Below, piece after piece: positions 9,960 through 20,989 of a DNA stretch of 64,000 nucleotides. Origin of the DNA: Dolomedes plantarius (taxonomy: Eukaryota > Arthropoda > Arachnida > Araneae > Dolomedidae); the NCBI GenBank assembly GCA_907164885.2, contig OU015501.1, positions 22,938,091 through 23,002,090 on the forward strand, in the 5' to 3' direction. The position numbers were made by a program, and so were the translations under genes. Under the pieces are notes generated by a model. The model was not told where the DNA came from, did no database searches, and saw only the letters and a program-made list of their open reading frames with translations. Within the stretch, counting starts at the first letter, position 1. Each line of letters opens with the position of its first letter.

Positions 9960-11680
9960 AAATCTAAATCAATTCTGTCTGCTCATCGTCCCCATCTTCT
10001 TCTTGTACTTGGCTATTTCTATTTAAACAGCCGTCACAACGTGTCACATATTTTGCAATACCAGCTTCAACGGGCTTTTTGTAGCAACCATTGTTGTTAC
10101 TTTTTTAGGTATCCAGTCATAAAAGCATTTGGACCATCCATTCTCAAATCTTTCATTTCTACTGTACCAATTTCAACTGCATAATCAACATTTATGTTGT
10201 CTGGATATAATCTGCCTGTAGCAATATTCAAAAGTTGTAAAGGATGGGAGTCAGGTTTCAGTGGATCTGAAATTTTGTAGTTGATGACGAAGTCCTTATC
10301 GGTTTTTGTTATCTGTTCCAATTCGTTTTTTCATCTATTCTTTGTGTTTGTAATGATTAGCCTTCTGCAGTCATTCCTCTTGACTGATGTTTACAGATCT
10401 TCCTCCAGCTGAGTGCAAATATGTAAGCTTAATGCCCATATTTTAAGAGTTTCTGGCTTCAAAGTTATCCCGATAATAACATTAATACCGTGGCCAAAGC
10501 ACATAAATGTGGTTTCAATCCACATATTGCTCCAAATTCCATTCCAGAAGCCAGGCATGTGGTGCATAATGTGATCTCCATTCAGAAAGTTCATCACACT
10601 GACAGGCCTTTTCTCCATAGCTCTTAAATAAAACACCATACCGTGCATAGTTTTGATGACCTGCTGCAAAAAAGCAGGGTAACATTTTATGAACTTCATA
10701 TGTAGCGGCCAATTTCCTTCTCGTTCGGCTCTCACATATAACATCATGAGGAAGACCGGCTTTAATAAGACAATCAACCTACAGCTCGCTTGTTTTGCTC
10801 TTTGTGGCTAGTTTCTAGAAGTGACATAAGATTGTTACTGTTGTTTGGCTGGTGAACATCAAATACACTCCGCAAGACTTCTACTGCAACCATCCTTAAA
10901 GCTTTCATATTTGAGGAAACTTTTCCCCTTTCATCATCTTCAGGACTCCCGCAAACACACCAGACATCAATTCTGATAAGCCAATGTCAGCCATCGAAGA
11001 ACCAACACTACCAATGAAGCTCATCAACAAGTGCATACCTCCAAGACTTCAGACTATGTTGGCAAACTTTTTTGGAAATGTCCAAGTGATATGTAATGCA
11101 ACTCTATACAACTGTTGGTCGTATGTAAATATAGTAAAATCCTGACCTTCTAGCTTAGTAAGCCGTTGAGCTTCTACTAATGATGTCATCATTGTGCCTG
11201 GATGAGAAGGAATCATGTCGATCAGGGGTTGATATTTGGAAGAGGTTGCTGGTTTCATCTCAATTTTTTCTACATGTTAGTATATTGTATCCATTATACT
11301 CTGGGCATTGCTCTTTGAAGAAAATGGCCTTGAGAAATTTGAAGTCTTCTGTTTGGCCTCATTAGGAAATTACTCTGGCATAAAACTTTCAGAGGCAGAG
11401 GTGTTTTTTAAGTCGCTTCTACAGGCATGGTTGGTTTGTTTTGTTCATTGTATGGAACATGTGTAGATTGTATGGGATAGCTTTAGACATTTCAGTTTTT
11501 TTTATTGGAATTTTGTTGCGATTATTTAAACGGAGATCATCATTTTGAGAATCACTTTTTTCTGTTTGTGTCACAAGCATCGCAAGGGAATGAGTTGACA
11601 ATTTACCATTTTGTGAAGCTATGTCTGCATTAAAGTTATCAACCATAACTTTCTAAGCATCAAGTAGTAATTCCTGAAGT
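9960..11680 (-). pseudogene. Family-A uncharacterised protein, C-terminal half (broken)
   Basis: Minus-strand remnants in several frames, in the order expected from family members I remember in arthropod genomes. They are DNFNADIASQNGKLSTHSL (about 11640), CPEYNGYN (about 11300), AQRLTKLEGQDFTIFTYDQQ (about 11170), SFIGSVGSSMADIGLSELM (about 11010), LIKAGLPHDV and the RAEREGNWPLHMKF block (10740), GFWNGIWSNMWIETTFMCFG (about 10540), LKIWALSLHIC (10440) and NIATGRLYPDNINVDYAVEIG (10200). Stops and frameshifts separate the blocks. Its 5' half lies at 18686-19713, beyond an inserted Tc1. The function of the family is unknown to me; its multicopy distribution suggests a selfish element or element cargo. 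Similarity is from memory, not from a search. Confidence 0.7.
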
Positions 11681-11839
11681 AACTGCTGGCCACCCAAATT
11701 GCAACACCAAGAAAGAGAAGAGATATCACAACAAAATTTATTTTGTAGATAACATGTTGACCAAGTATCAAATGATTAAATTTATAGACTTCTGCTAAGT
11801 GTGGTTCCTGCCAAAATCAGTAGCCAGAGTAGCCGCCAT

Positions 11840-14097
11840 TGTTGGAGATCACCGCTGCCACACGCCCTCGGCATTGATGTCAAAGAGACTTTGGATGAGT
11901 TCTTGGGGTACAGCAGACCAAGCAGCTTCCACACGTTGCCAAAGTTGATCTGCTGTGGCAGCTGGGGATGGAATCTGGTATAATCGTACAGCAACCGTGG
12001 AACCACATGTTTTTCTATCGCCGAAAGATTCCGGAGAGCGAGGCGGCCAGGGAAGCAATTCAATCTGGCGAATTGACGAAGAACCGTTGGACAATGCGTG
12101 CCACGTGTGGTCGCGCATTATCCTGTTGAAATATAGCTGTGGGCAAGCCCTGAAGGTAAGGAAGGACAACTGGCTCCAACACCTCGGAGATGTAGCGCTG
12201 GCTGTTTAAAGTACCGGCAATGCGTACTAGAGGTGTGCGAGAGTGATATCCAATACCGCCCCATACCATAATACCCGGTTCAGGACCAGTGTGTCGGTGC
12301 ATAACGCAGCTGTTCAGCATCCTCTCTTCACGGTGTCTCCAGACTCGAATGCGACCATCGTGGTGTTGCAGACAGAAGCGTGACTCGTCAGTAAAGACAA
12401 TTCATTCCATTCTGCCGTCCACACAGTGGCGTAGCTAGGGGGTGCGGTCCGCACCGGGCGGCATATTTTTATTTAGAATTAGTTGTAAAAAACCACTTGC
12501 TCAATTCATAAGTTTACTATTCGATTTCTACGAATTATGAATTCCTATATGATTTCGAATATTTTTCCTTATCGTCAAGTCAATGTAGGGTTGAAAATAT
12601 TATCTCTAAAAATTTTGCTCGGATACAGACATCAATGGTGCCGACGTCGAGTAGAAGTTCTATGTACTACTCCGTGCGCGATGTTATTGAATGAAGTACG
12701 AAGAGAAATGTTTTTATCAATGGATAGAATTCTAAAGGAAATAAAAGAACGCTTTGATCAGTTGCATGTCCTTACAAGAAAATATTTGTGTATAATACCA
12801 TGTAACCTGCTAAATGAAGAATCTGAATGTCAATAAATGACTTTATTGACATTGATAAAGAACAGTTCTATATTGAAAGAAAAGGATCCAGGTTTTTATG
12901 GCTGTACCTGCACTACAAGAAGACGCAAAACGTTGGAAAGACGGGAAGGCCCTCTTGATCTACTAAAATTATTCAACAGTATAGATTGGGAAATTCTGCA
13001 CCCAACATTGTAATTTTGCTAGAATTTTTTTAACAATTGCTATCAGTGTCGCTAGTTGCGAAAGAAGCTTCTCCAAATTGAAGTTAATAAAAAATTATCT
13101 TCGTTCCACAATGAGAGATTTAAGACTACAAAATCTTGCAATATTGTCTATAGAACAAGAAATTAAAGTAATATAAATTTTGAGAGCATTATACACTATT
13201 TTTCTACTATGAAAGTTAGAAGAGTAAATATATAAATATGTTTTGATTACAACACATATGTGTACAATTTGTTTGTCGATCCAAAAGAAATGAAATTATT
13301 TATTTTTATTATAAATATAAAAATATAAATAAAACATATTTTATGGAATTTTTTTTATAAATTAGGTATATGTTTTGTCTCATAGGTGAGGAAAACTGTG
13401 ACCTCCGTAAGTTTCTTGTGGTCTTATAAAAGTTACATTTATAGGTATATCAACTTAAGCGGTCTCCTTTATTACTGCCTAATTTAAATATGGCATCCAA
13501 TGGTAAAAAATGTTCCCCACCTATAGTTTGGTCTCAATTACAATTATTTATTTAGGTTTATTAATTTATAAAAACCACCAATGATTGACTTAGAAAGGGC
13601 GGCAAATTGGAGACCGCCCCGGGCGGCAAAAGTTCTAGCTACGCCACTGCGTCCACATCCTTCTGTCATCGCACCATTGGCGGCGGAGATGTCTGTGGTT
13701 CTGCGTCAATGGTAGATAAGGCAATGGACGTCTTGCGGATAGACCACTCTGCTGTAAACGGGCGCACGAATGGTACGCGCAGACACTGGATGAGGCGTTA
13801 CAGACTGCAGTGTTGTGCTATGGTTCGTGATGTGACTGAGCGATCCGTCACTGCCATGCGCACAATTTGCCTGTCATCACGTGAAGTGGTGCGCTGAGGG
13901 TGGATGCGATCGAAACACGCCGGTCCGTCGTACCCTCCTGCATCCAACGATCACATATCCGCATTACAGTTGTTTGGTTCGTCCAACACGACTACCGATT
14001 TCCCTGAAAGATAATCCCAATCTCGGTAGGCCACTATCCTTCCTCTGTCGACCTTCGGATACTTGATCAAAAGAGGTCGCTGTTTTCGACGAGGCAT
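11840..14097 (-). pseudogene. Tc1 transposase (DD34E), interrupted
   Basis: The reading begins MPRRKQRPLLIKYPKVDRGR at 14097. The N-terminal helix-turn-helix region (RGRIVAYRDWGLSFREIGSR) is spread over frames. After the hAT insertion come GIMVWGGIGYHSRTPLVRIA (12290-12210), FQQDNARPHVARIV (second catalytic Asp) and a frameshifted SP(E/D)LSAIEK block with the catalytic Glu. Multiple frameshifts make it inactive. Confidence 0.8.
12424..13649 (+). mobile_element. hAT element remnant with perfect 8-bp target duplication
   Basis: The ends are CAGTGGCGTAGCTAG and its exact inverse (15 bp), with further imperfect GGGCGG similarity inside. The 8-mer CGTCCACA flanks both sides (12416-12423 and 13650-13657), the diagnostic hAT footprint. 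At 1226 bp it is internally deleted. 13020-13175 encodes TIAISVASCERSFSKLKLIK and NYLRSTMRDLRLQNLAILSI, the C-terminal dimerisation region of ZMYM-like hAT transposases. An upstream fragment at about 12700-12830 (MDRILKEIKERFDQLHVL) fits the same family. Confidence 0.9.
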
Positions 14098-15108
14098 AAT
14101 TGATCGTTTTTTTGAAAAAACCACAAGAAAACATAATTGCCGACCTTGAAATCGTCGAAATCTCCAAGCCTTAAAATAGTGCTTTGAAGTGGCGCCACAG
14201 GCGCGCGTTATGTGCGTCTGCGCTGAAATTCTAATCATATTGCATATCTCACCTCCGCTTAATAGTCCAGTCAAATTGTGTTTTTCGGAGGAAAATTTTG
14301 GGGTAGGTTATTGATTTCTTTCTTCCATTTTATATGTTTTTTGGGGTGCTGAAGTCCGAATCTGAGGTTTGTTAACAAAATTTCGTGACGCAAACATTGA
14401 AGAAAAATGCAAAAAAAGGTAAAAATTTTCATTTTTTGGCGGTTTTTTGCTTATAACTCGGAAACTATCAACTTTTACGTATATAACCCAATTTATCAAA
14501 ATTAAAGTACATAAAATTCCTACAAATATTTCACTATTTAGGTTTTTTCTCCGACGGACCGTTTGGGCTCAAGCGCTATTTGAAAATTGGCGTATTTCGG
14601 CTGGCTCCGCAAAAATCCCACTTTTTACACTCCAAAACTTATCATTAAAGGCTGTCATTTAATTTCCTCCATCCAATACAATGTAGGATTTTCAAATCAC
14701 ATTGTATTTAAATTCTGTGCAAATATAATTCCATCTTGTACGTCTTTTCATGTATTTATTCTCGGCGAGCCTCACCAAATGATTTTATAACTGCCTCGTT
14801 GGTTTAAAATCCCTCTTTCCTTCTATTCGATTCCTTCACAGACGACTCAAGGCCAACTACGTCACCGTGTACATGCGTACCCAATCAACACCCCCTATAA
14901 TCCGATATAGGGGTGTTGACCCAGTCTCAAGTCCCTTCATATGTTCACGAGGTTTCCTTCCCTCCCCCCTCCAAAAAAAAAACCAAAAATAAAAACACCG
15001 GCCATCCTTCCGATTCCTACCAGTGGCAGTGCGAAGGAAGCAAATAGTTCAGTGTTAGAAATCCAACGACAACACGATCAAAAGTTTATTTACGCTTAGT
15101 GTTAAAAA

Positions 15109-16380
15109 ATGGCTTCAAATGGGTGTTTATTGTGATGAAGTGCTGGATAATAACGTAGAAAGGTGATAACGGTGCGGCAAAGAGGTTTGTGAAAACGTTT
15201 TATCGAGTCAAGAAAGAAGAGGAAGGATGGTGAGCATGTTCAGCTACGTGAAAACAATCTGCAGTTGATGTTCATGAGCGATGTCGTACAAACTACATTA
15301 ATAAAAGAATGATTGCAGCGCAGTTGAAGAAGGCGGAACAGGGTAGAGAGCAAGTCAAAAGACGTTTCTACTGAAGCGCATTTCAATTTCAAACTCATTG
15401 TTTTATGTGTGGCCTCGTCATAACACCTGACTTTATAGAACACAAAGAAAAAAGAAAACCAATCGTAATATTGTGTATCAGGTTCGAATTTTGAAGTCCA
15501 AGGAAACTATCATAAAAAGGGCAGAAGAACGTGTGATGAGTATGGACAAGCCATAATCAAACGTCTTCTGCCTGTCTCAGACTTGGTGTTCTGATTGTCA
15601 GTATCATAGTTTTATGCATGAGAAATTGTACAATCGCCCAAAAAATTCAAGAGAAGAGAAAAAGGGGTCCATTCGCCAATCATGTTGAAGCAGCAATGGA
15701 ATATGTCTACACTTATCTTGATGAATAGTGATGGAGAATGTCAGTTTACGCTAGACGAGTTAGTGGAACCAAATGAAGGGGATTATCGTCCTGACATAAA
15801 GACAGTTAAAGCTCATCTACTCAAAAAATATGGAAGCGATATAATAATGACCTGTTCTCCAAACAAGATGCTGGTAGTATGTTTCATAAACACAGGGTAT
15901 AAAATTTTAAATGATGCTTGGTACCAGCAGGCGTTAAAAAAAGAACAAGAGGAAAGACTCCGGATTATTAAGACGGCTGCTGCAATTGTTGTTGAGGATA
16001 TTAGGAGCCAGGTTTATGAGACAGCACAGTACCCCTCACCTGATAAATTTTTGGAAGGAAATGAGGAACTTCATTCCTGAAAGTCTCCGTAGATTTTGGA
16101 AGCAGTTGTACTAAACAAAAAACGTGGGGACCATAATATGTGGAAGAAGAAGAACACAGCACTGGCTCATAGTCTTTGTAGCAGCAGTGAGGCCCAGATA
16201 TTCTGTAGAGATTGCATTTCAAACCTCTCCGTTACACAAAGAATTCTTCTATCTCGGCCTGAGACCCATCAAAAATTTCCGACGACTAGGTGGCAATAAG
16301 CTGACGGCATTTTCCTTTTGTGTCATATCCGATAGACTTGTTCCACAGAACCTTAGGGGACATGGTCATTTTTCTTGATT
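15109..16380 (+). pseudogene. Second family-A 5' segment inside the long-TIR element (broken)
   Basis: The best stretch is 15682-16077 (132 codons), containing GECQFTLDELVEPNEGDYRP, KTVKAHLLKKYGSDIIM, a VVCF motif, ILNDAWYQQALKKEQEERLR and VVEDIRSQVYETAQYPSPDK. It is followed after frame breaks by KKRGDHNMWKKKNTALAHS and AVRPRYSVEIAFQTSPLHKE (16120-16280). Upstream, about 15310-15420 shows KKAEQGREQVKRRFY and a frameshifted HCFMCGLVIT, a Cys-containing N-terminal module. This matches the N-terminal third of the family whose C-terminal half is at 9960-11680, on the opposite strand. Function unknown. The match is from memory of similar arthropod proteins. Confidence 0.6.
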
Positions 16381-16399
16381 TAGTCATCGCCACCGAGTG

Positions 16400-17320
16400 A
16401 CACCGCTGATGTTAGTTATAAATGACAGGAGACCCCCAGGTGCTTTCATTCATGAACTATCAATTGTTAAGCAGCATCCTGGAGGCGTCGCGTGCCTAAA
16501 CAAAAGACTCATGCCTTTCGCATTTTACCGAAGCGGCCCTTTGAGACTCTTTGAAGTGGCTTGGAGGACAAACTAAAAAGGCGGCCGCTTTAGACCCGGG
16601 GAAAATATTTCATTATCGCCCCAGGAAACCCATTTCCGTTGCTCACTTGTTCTAGATCGTTCGACTTCTGGAGAGTGATGCAATATCCGGTGGAGGTCTT
16701 CTATAAAAAGAGAATGGATCCCCTCAGTCGTGGCTTGCGTCTTTTAGTTCCTGACACGTAGCGGATCCAGTTCTAAGAGCAGCCGGGTTTGCCGCCCTTA
16801 CCGGTTCAGAGTCCCTTGTGACTGTTTGCAGCGACGATCTAGTTCCTGCAGGAGTAAACATACTCCACTATTGTCGGAGACCAGTCTTCGTGGAAGGAGC
16901 CTTTGCTACCTTATTTTCCAGTGAGGAGTCCTTTCTCCTTAATTTAATATTTTCATCGCTACCGGGTGCGTGCAGTGATCACCGCCGTTGATATTATTGG
17001 GGAGCCCTTTCCCGTCAGGAGAAGTGCCGTTTCTTCATCATTGAAGCAGAGCCAGTTCTGTAGCCTAGCGGACTTCTGTGTTCTTACTCCGCCCCACGCC
17101 GATTAAATCGAGTGTGATTACCTCAGGTACGAAGTTCTCTTACATCTGTGCAGTGTACATATCTCATCAATCATCCAGTTTATTAATAATTGCATTTGTT
17201 TTGTTTATGTAATGAGTGATGTATACCGGGTGTGTTTAAATCATCTACTGGTTGACACTACGAACCTCAGTTCGCTACAATTCGTTTTTCACCAGTCCTC
17301 GTAGGGTTGGCAGTGTTCTG
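16400..17320. other. GC-richer, LTR/promoter-like interior DNA
   Basis: Unlike the surrounding AT-rich DNA, this stretch has balanced composition. It includes TATAAAAAGAG near 16702 followed by TCAGTCGTGG, compatible with a core promoter or an old LTR. No clean LTR ends or target duplication were found. Confidence 0.3.
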
Positions 17321-17321
17321 T

Positions 17322-17690
17322 ACAAGAAGTACGGCTCAAGGAAATTAGTCGATGTGGTTTCTCATTGGGATTTTGTTCGACTTACATAGAGGCTGTCCGC
17401 CCTGAAAGCATCAGCTGTCAGCAGCGATCCGCTGAAGTTACCAGCCAGCTTTTCCCAGCAGGTGTACGATAATGCTGATTTATCGTACTGCTGATTTATC
17501 GTAATGCTGATTGCGAATGTACAAGAAGTAACGGCTCAAGGAAATTAGTCGATGGTGGTTTCCTCATTGGGATTTTGTTCGACTTACATAGAGGCTGTCC
17601 GCCTGAAAGCATCAGCTGTCAGCCAGCGATCCAGCTGAAAGTTAACCAGCCATGCTGTTCCCAGCAGGTGTACGATAATGCTGATTTGCA
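17322..17690. repeat. Direct near-duplicate (two units of about 165 bp)
   Basis: Unit 1 (about 17322-17480) and unit 2 (about 17519-17686) share GTACAAGAAGTA, GGCTCAAGGAAATTAGTCGA, GGGATTTTGTTCGACTTACA and CAGCAGGTGTACGATAATGC. They differ mainly by single-base gaps, with unit 1 the shorter. A short TGCTGATTTATCGTA motif is also locally repeated between them. Confidence 0.85.
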
Positions 17691-18685
17691 TGTACATACA
17701 ATCGACGGATACCGCACCTTTCACTTCATGGGTACAGACTGAAGAACAGACTGAAGAAATACGCTTACATGATGCGGAAGGTATGTCTAATCTCACAATC
17801 TATTTCGTAATCACTCATCTCTCCTTAAGAATAGTGATCCAAAGTTGTTGTTTTCGCACCACCTCTTTCATTTTTCCAGATGAAACAAGCCCCGACTCTG
17901 ACGACAGAACAACCCGAACCTTGCCAGGACTCGCCGCCTTCGAAGAACCTCAGCAGGACCCTCTAAACGACACCGGCTCATATAATAATGTAATATATGA
18001 TCATATGTATTGTATACAATATAATAAAATGTAATAATTTTTCAAGATTTTTCTTTGGAATTTCAAGTTTTTTGTAACAATTACAACCAATTTGTACAAT
18101 TTCGGACTTCTTAAATAACTTGAACATTATTTATTTTTGGAAAAATTACCTGTACCTCTACATATACGATCTAAATAAGGTATGTGCAGAGAACTGGGAG
18201 GAATTCACTAATTGACAGCCATTAATAATAAATTAGAATTTTGGAGTGGAAAAAGTGGGTTTTTGTGGAGATAGCCGAAATACGCCAATTTTCAAATAGC
18301 GCTTGAGCCCAACGGTCCGTCGGAGAAAGAAACCTAAATAGTGAAATTTGTAGGAAATTTTATGTACTTTAATTTTGATAATTGGGTTATATACGAAAAG
18401 TTGATAGTTTCCGGGTTATAAGCAAAAAACCGCCAAAAAATGAAAATTTTTACCTTTTTTTGCATTTTTTTTCAATGTTGCGGTCACCGAAAATTTGTTA
18501 ACAAACCTCAGATTCGGATTCAGCACCCAAAAAACATATAAAGATGGAAGAAATCAAAACTACCCCAAAATTTTCCTCGAGGGCCCCTTTTGAGCACAAA
18601 TTGACTGGACTATAATGCATGTTGTAATTTCATGTTATTTGCATGTTTCCTTCGGGGTGTTGCATTTACAGTGGCCAGCAGTGTA

Positions 18686-19713
18686 TTATATCTTTTGCGG
18701 CAGCATGGCTGCAGATCTTATAAATCTAAAGATTTCATCATACGAGCAAACTACTTGAAGCTATGTAGAAACTGAGAAAGTCGTTTTTAAATCTTACTTT
18801 GACACCTAGAGCAATCTGTAAACTCGTGGCTGTGTTCAATAGGATTCCTGTAACCAAGTTTCCTATAAGTAGAGCAGGAGGAGTGGTTATTAAGTCTTGG
18901 GTTTAAGGAAGTTAATAGTTTCATCAGAGTCTGTGCTTGGTTTCTTCACAAACATCCTCTGTCGTGAGGTCTGTATTCATAGAATCCTTAGCAATACCTA
19001 TATCCTTGATTTCTTTATATGCTTGAAAGTACATCATACATTCCAAAACATCTTAAGAGGTCTTCGTTTGGTGTGAAGTCTACGAACCTTACTAACCTTT
19101 TGGCGAAAAATAACTATGCTTGTGTAACCAGGTAAGGTCAATACAATTAGCCGACTGAAACTTATCAGTTAATGCCATTATAAGGTTCTTGCGACTTAAA
19201 CCACTATTCCATCACTTTCTTCGTACAACTTAAATATTTCTACCGAATTCCATATTCTTTCATATGACTTCAACAACTGCTCTGAATGGTTTTGTCGTCA
19301 TCCTTGGCTTTGAGGGTTCACCGATAGATTGTCCAGCTACAGCTACTGATAGTACCCCCCATGAATTTGTTGCGACAGTCAACATGGTATCTTCCTTTGG
19401 CAGCATTTAAGTCATAACCGCTCCCTTAACCCTTATTCTAACGTGATGACCACTTATCGTTTCGCTTGGTACATTTATTCCAATATTAACTGTTTGAGGG
19501 ACTTTCCTTCTGCGACTGGTTTTTCACGGATCATGTACGCAGGCCTCCGCCGGTCTGGATGTTTTTTATCTTTTAATACAACACAGTCGGTTCCACCAAT
19601 AATGAAATGCTGTCTAAAATTAAAGATGGTAGACTTGATCTTCGAAGCTTTACAGATTGTTCTTCAGCGTACTCTTCACTTCCTCGCTTTTCGTTTATCG
19701 AATTTTGGCCACT
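18686..19713 (-). pseudogene. Family-A uncharacterised protein, N-terminal half (broken)
   Basis: On the minus strand from 19713: EKRGSEEYAEEQSVKLRRSS, then FRQHFIIGGTDCVVLKDKKH and PDRRRPAYMIREKP, GKSLKQLILE, KCTKRNDKWSS, AAKGRYHVDCRNKFMG, SVEIFKLYEES, NLIMALTDKFQSA, then TPPALLIGNLVTGILLNTAT, SLQIALGVKVRF and CSYDEIFRFIRSAAMLPQKI. It breaks exactly at the Tc1 inverted end (18683). The reading resumes at 11680, so 9960-11680 plus this segment are one former gene. The Cys/His-rich start (with C-x-x-C degraded to IIGG) resembles a zinc-binding module. Several frameshifts; inactive. A Ty3-like LTR lies immediately upstream at 19714. Confidence 0.65.
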
Positions 19714-19920
19714 TGTAAGATATTTAATATATATAATGTAGATGGCAGCACCTGTTGTACAAAAAGTAAATAAAAGCGTATCAGCCACTAACTTCAGTTA
19801 GAAGCTAGCTAGCTGAGGACATGCCTGTAGTAACGATGTAGAGTTTGATGCCGTAGTTATCTCAATTCATCCACCTAAATAATAATGCTTATGATATTAA
19901 GTCATCGAGAGTATCTTATA
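19714..19920 (+). repeat. Ty3/gypsy-type LTR (207 bp)
   Basis: Begins TGTAAGATA and ends TATCTTATA, imperfect inverted ends. It contains an AATAAA near 19769. It is followed directly by TGGCGTCAGAGTAGAAC, a primer-binding-site-like sequence typical of arthropod Ty3 elements. Confidence 0.7.
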
Positions 19921-20277
19921 TGGCGTCAGAGTAGAACACCGTCCACCAATTCCAGGTAAAAATCGCCTGAAAAAGAAGAAACTGACGATCGCAAAATGAC
20001 GAGTAATCTACCAGCGATACATCCTTTCGATGCAGGTACAAATCCGCCGGTAGCGTGGGAGAAATTGGAAACAAGATTTTGAGGACTATATTGATGCTCT
20101 ACGATATGGAAATGAATCGGAAAAAGACAAAAAGGCTGTTTTTTCGCCACGTGTGTGCAAGAGAACTAAGAAGCAGTACAGACATTCACTTGAAACCGTT
20201 AACCGGCACTACGGAGATAAGCCTACAACAAATTCTAGACGAATTTGGAAAATATTTTCAAGATTTCCAAAATGAAA
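19921..20277 (+). pseudogene. Ty3-like gag start (broken)
   Basis: From 19998: MTSNLPAIHPFDAGTNPPVA followed by W-E-K-L-E-T-R-F, stop, DYIDALRYGNESEKDKKAVF. This matches the start of many Ty3/gypsy Gag proteins. After a frameshift comes CARELRSSTDIH and LQQILDEFGKYFQDFQNEIF. Only the first roughly 90 codons remain before an LTR-like copy interrupts. Confidence 0.6.
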
Positions 20278-20431
20278 TCTTCAGTTAGAAGCTAGCTAGC
20301 TGAGGACATGCCTGTAGTAACGATGTAGAGTTTGATCGTCCGTAGTTATCTCAATTCATCCACCTAAATAATAATGCTTATGAATATTAAGTCATCGAGA
20401 GGTGTCTTATATGGTGTCAGAGTAGAAAACT
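20278..20431 (+). repeat. Partial second LTR copy plus primer-site-like tail
   Basis: Repeats 19793-19945 in direct orientation (TCAGTTAGAAGCTAGCTAGC, GAGGACATGCCTGTAGTAAC, CACCTAAATAATAATGCTTA), including the TGG(C/T)GTCAGAGTAGAA after the LTR end. It lacks the first roughly 80 bp of the LTR. Because it carries the primer site, it is a tandem duplicate of the 5' end rather than a 3' LTR. Confidence 0.75.
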
Positions 20432-20763
20432 CTTTTTCGACTATTAACCTGGTTCGATAATTGGTTTTTCATTGCAGCCAGTGCCCGAAAAGCCCGTTTT
20501 GCATAAATAAGTACGTCACAAACGGTAGAAGCACTTGCATTGCTTGCAATACAAAGATTCATACTTTCCACCTAAGATTTATTCAAGCTGAATTACGATT
20601 TCATTTTGAAACATTTGTTTTACTGAACTATCGCATGGACAATTCTATGAATTTTTCTTTTCGATGGTTGTCAACTCAATTCGTCTATTTATAGATATTA
20701 TGGTGTATTCGTTTATTTAGAGATATGGTATGAACATTGATTTTTTATTATAAGTTTTGACGT

Positions 20764-20780
20764 CCCCCCCCCCCCCCTCC
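20764..20780. repeat. Poly-C tract
   Basis: Uninterrupted C run in otherwise mixed sequence, followed by TCCTGG. Confidence 0.9.
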
Positions 20781-20989
20781 TGGCAATAGTCCGCGCCTCC
20801 CAGTTTGGTAACCGTGGTGTTATAGTCTCCCAGTTTTAATATTTTTTACAGGAAGTCATATCACTTTTCTCTAACATCTACCGCCATCTTAACTTTTAGC
20901 GGGTTTTTTTCCCCTCTAATGCCGAGGCACTTGGTTCTGATAGGGGCGTTACGCCATAGAACCGCGGAAATTGTTTAAATACTTTTTAT

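Larger units (their letters stand above)
14264..18611. mobile_element. Element with about 400-bp terminal inverted repeats
   Basis: 14264-14662 and 18218-18611 are long, nearly colinear inverted copies. Shared blocks include AGTCCAGTCAA at the tips, AAAATTTTGGGGTAG, TTGTTAACAAA, a run reading GGCGGTTTTTTGCTTATAAC, CGACGGACCGT, TCAAGCGCTATTTGAAAA and GGCTGTCA at the inner edge. Flanks TTAAT and ATAAT could be an imperfect 5-bp target duplication. The 3.5-kb interior holds a broken family-A 5' segment (15109-16380), promoter/LTR-like DNA and a local direct duplication. Length of the inverted ends recalls Polinton or foldback elements, but no polymerase or integrase is seen. Confidence 0.8.
11682..18683 (-). 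mobile_element. Tc1-like transposon, split by two later insertions
   Basis: Terminal inverted repeats are ACTGCTGGCCAC at 11682 and its inverse ending CAGTG at 18683. Similarity continues inward (TGCAACACC) and TA flanks both ends (11680-11681, 18684-18685). On the minus strand the transposase starts at 14097 and is interrupted by a hAT remnant (12424-13649). A long-TIR element (about 14264-18611) sits between the transposase start and the right TIR. Removing both leaves roughly 1.4 kb, the usual Tc1 size. The insertion target was the family-A pseudogene, whose reading continues on both sides. Confidence 0.85.

Noticed and set aside
14264..18611. Polinton/Maverick assignment
   Set aside because: Long inverted ends fit, but the element is far too short and shows no polymerase B, integrase, protease or capsid similarity.
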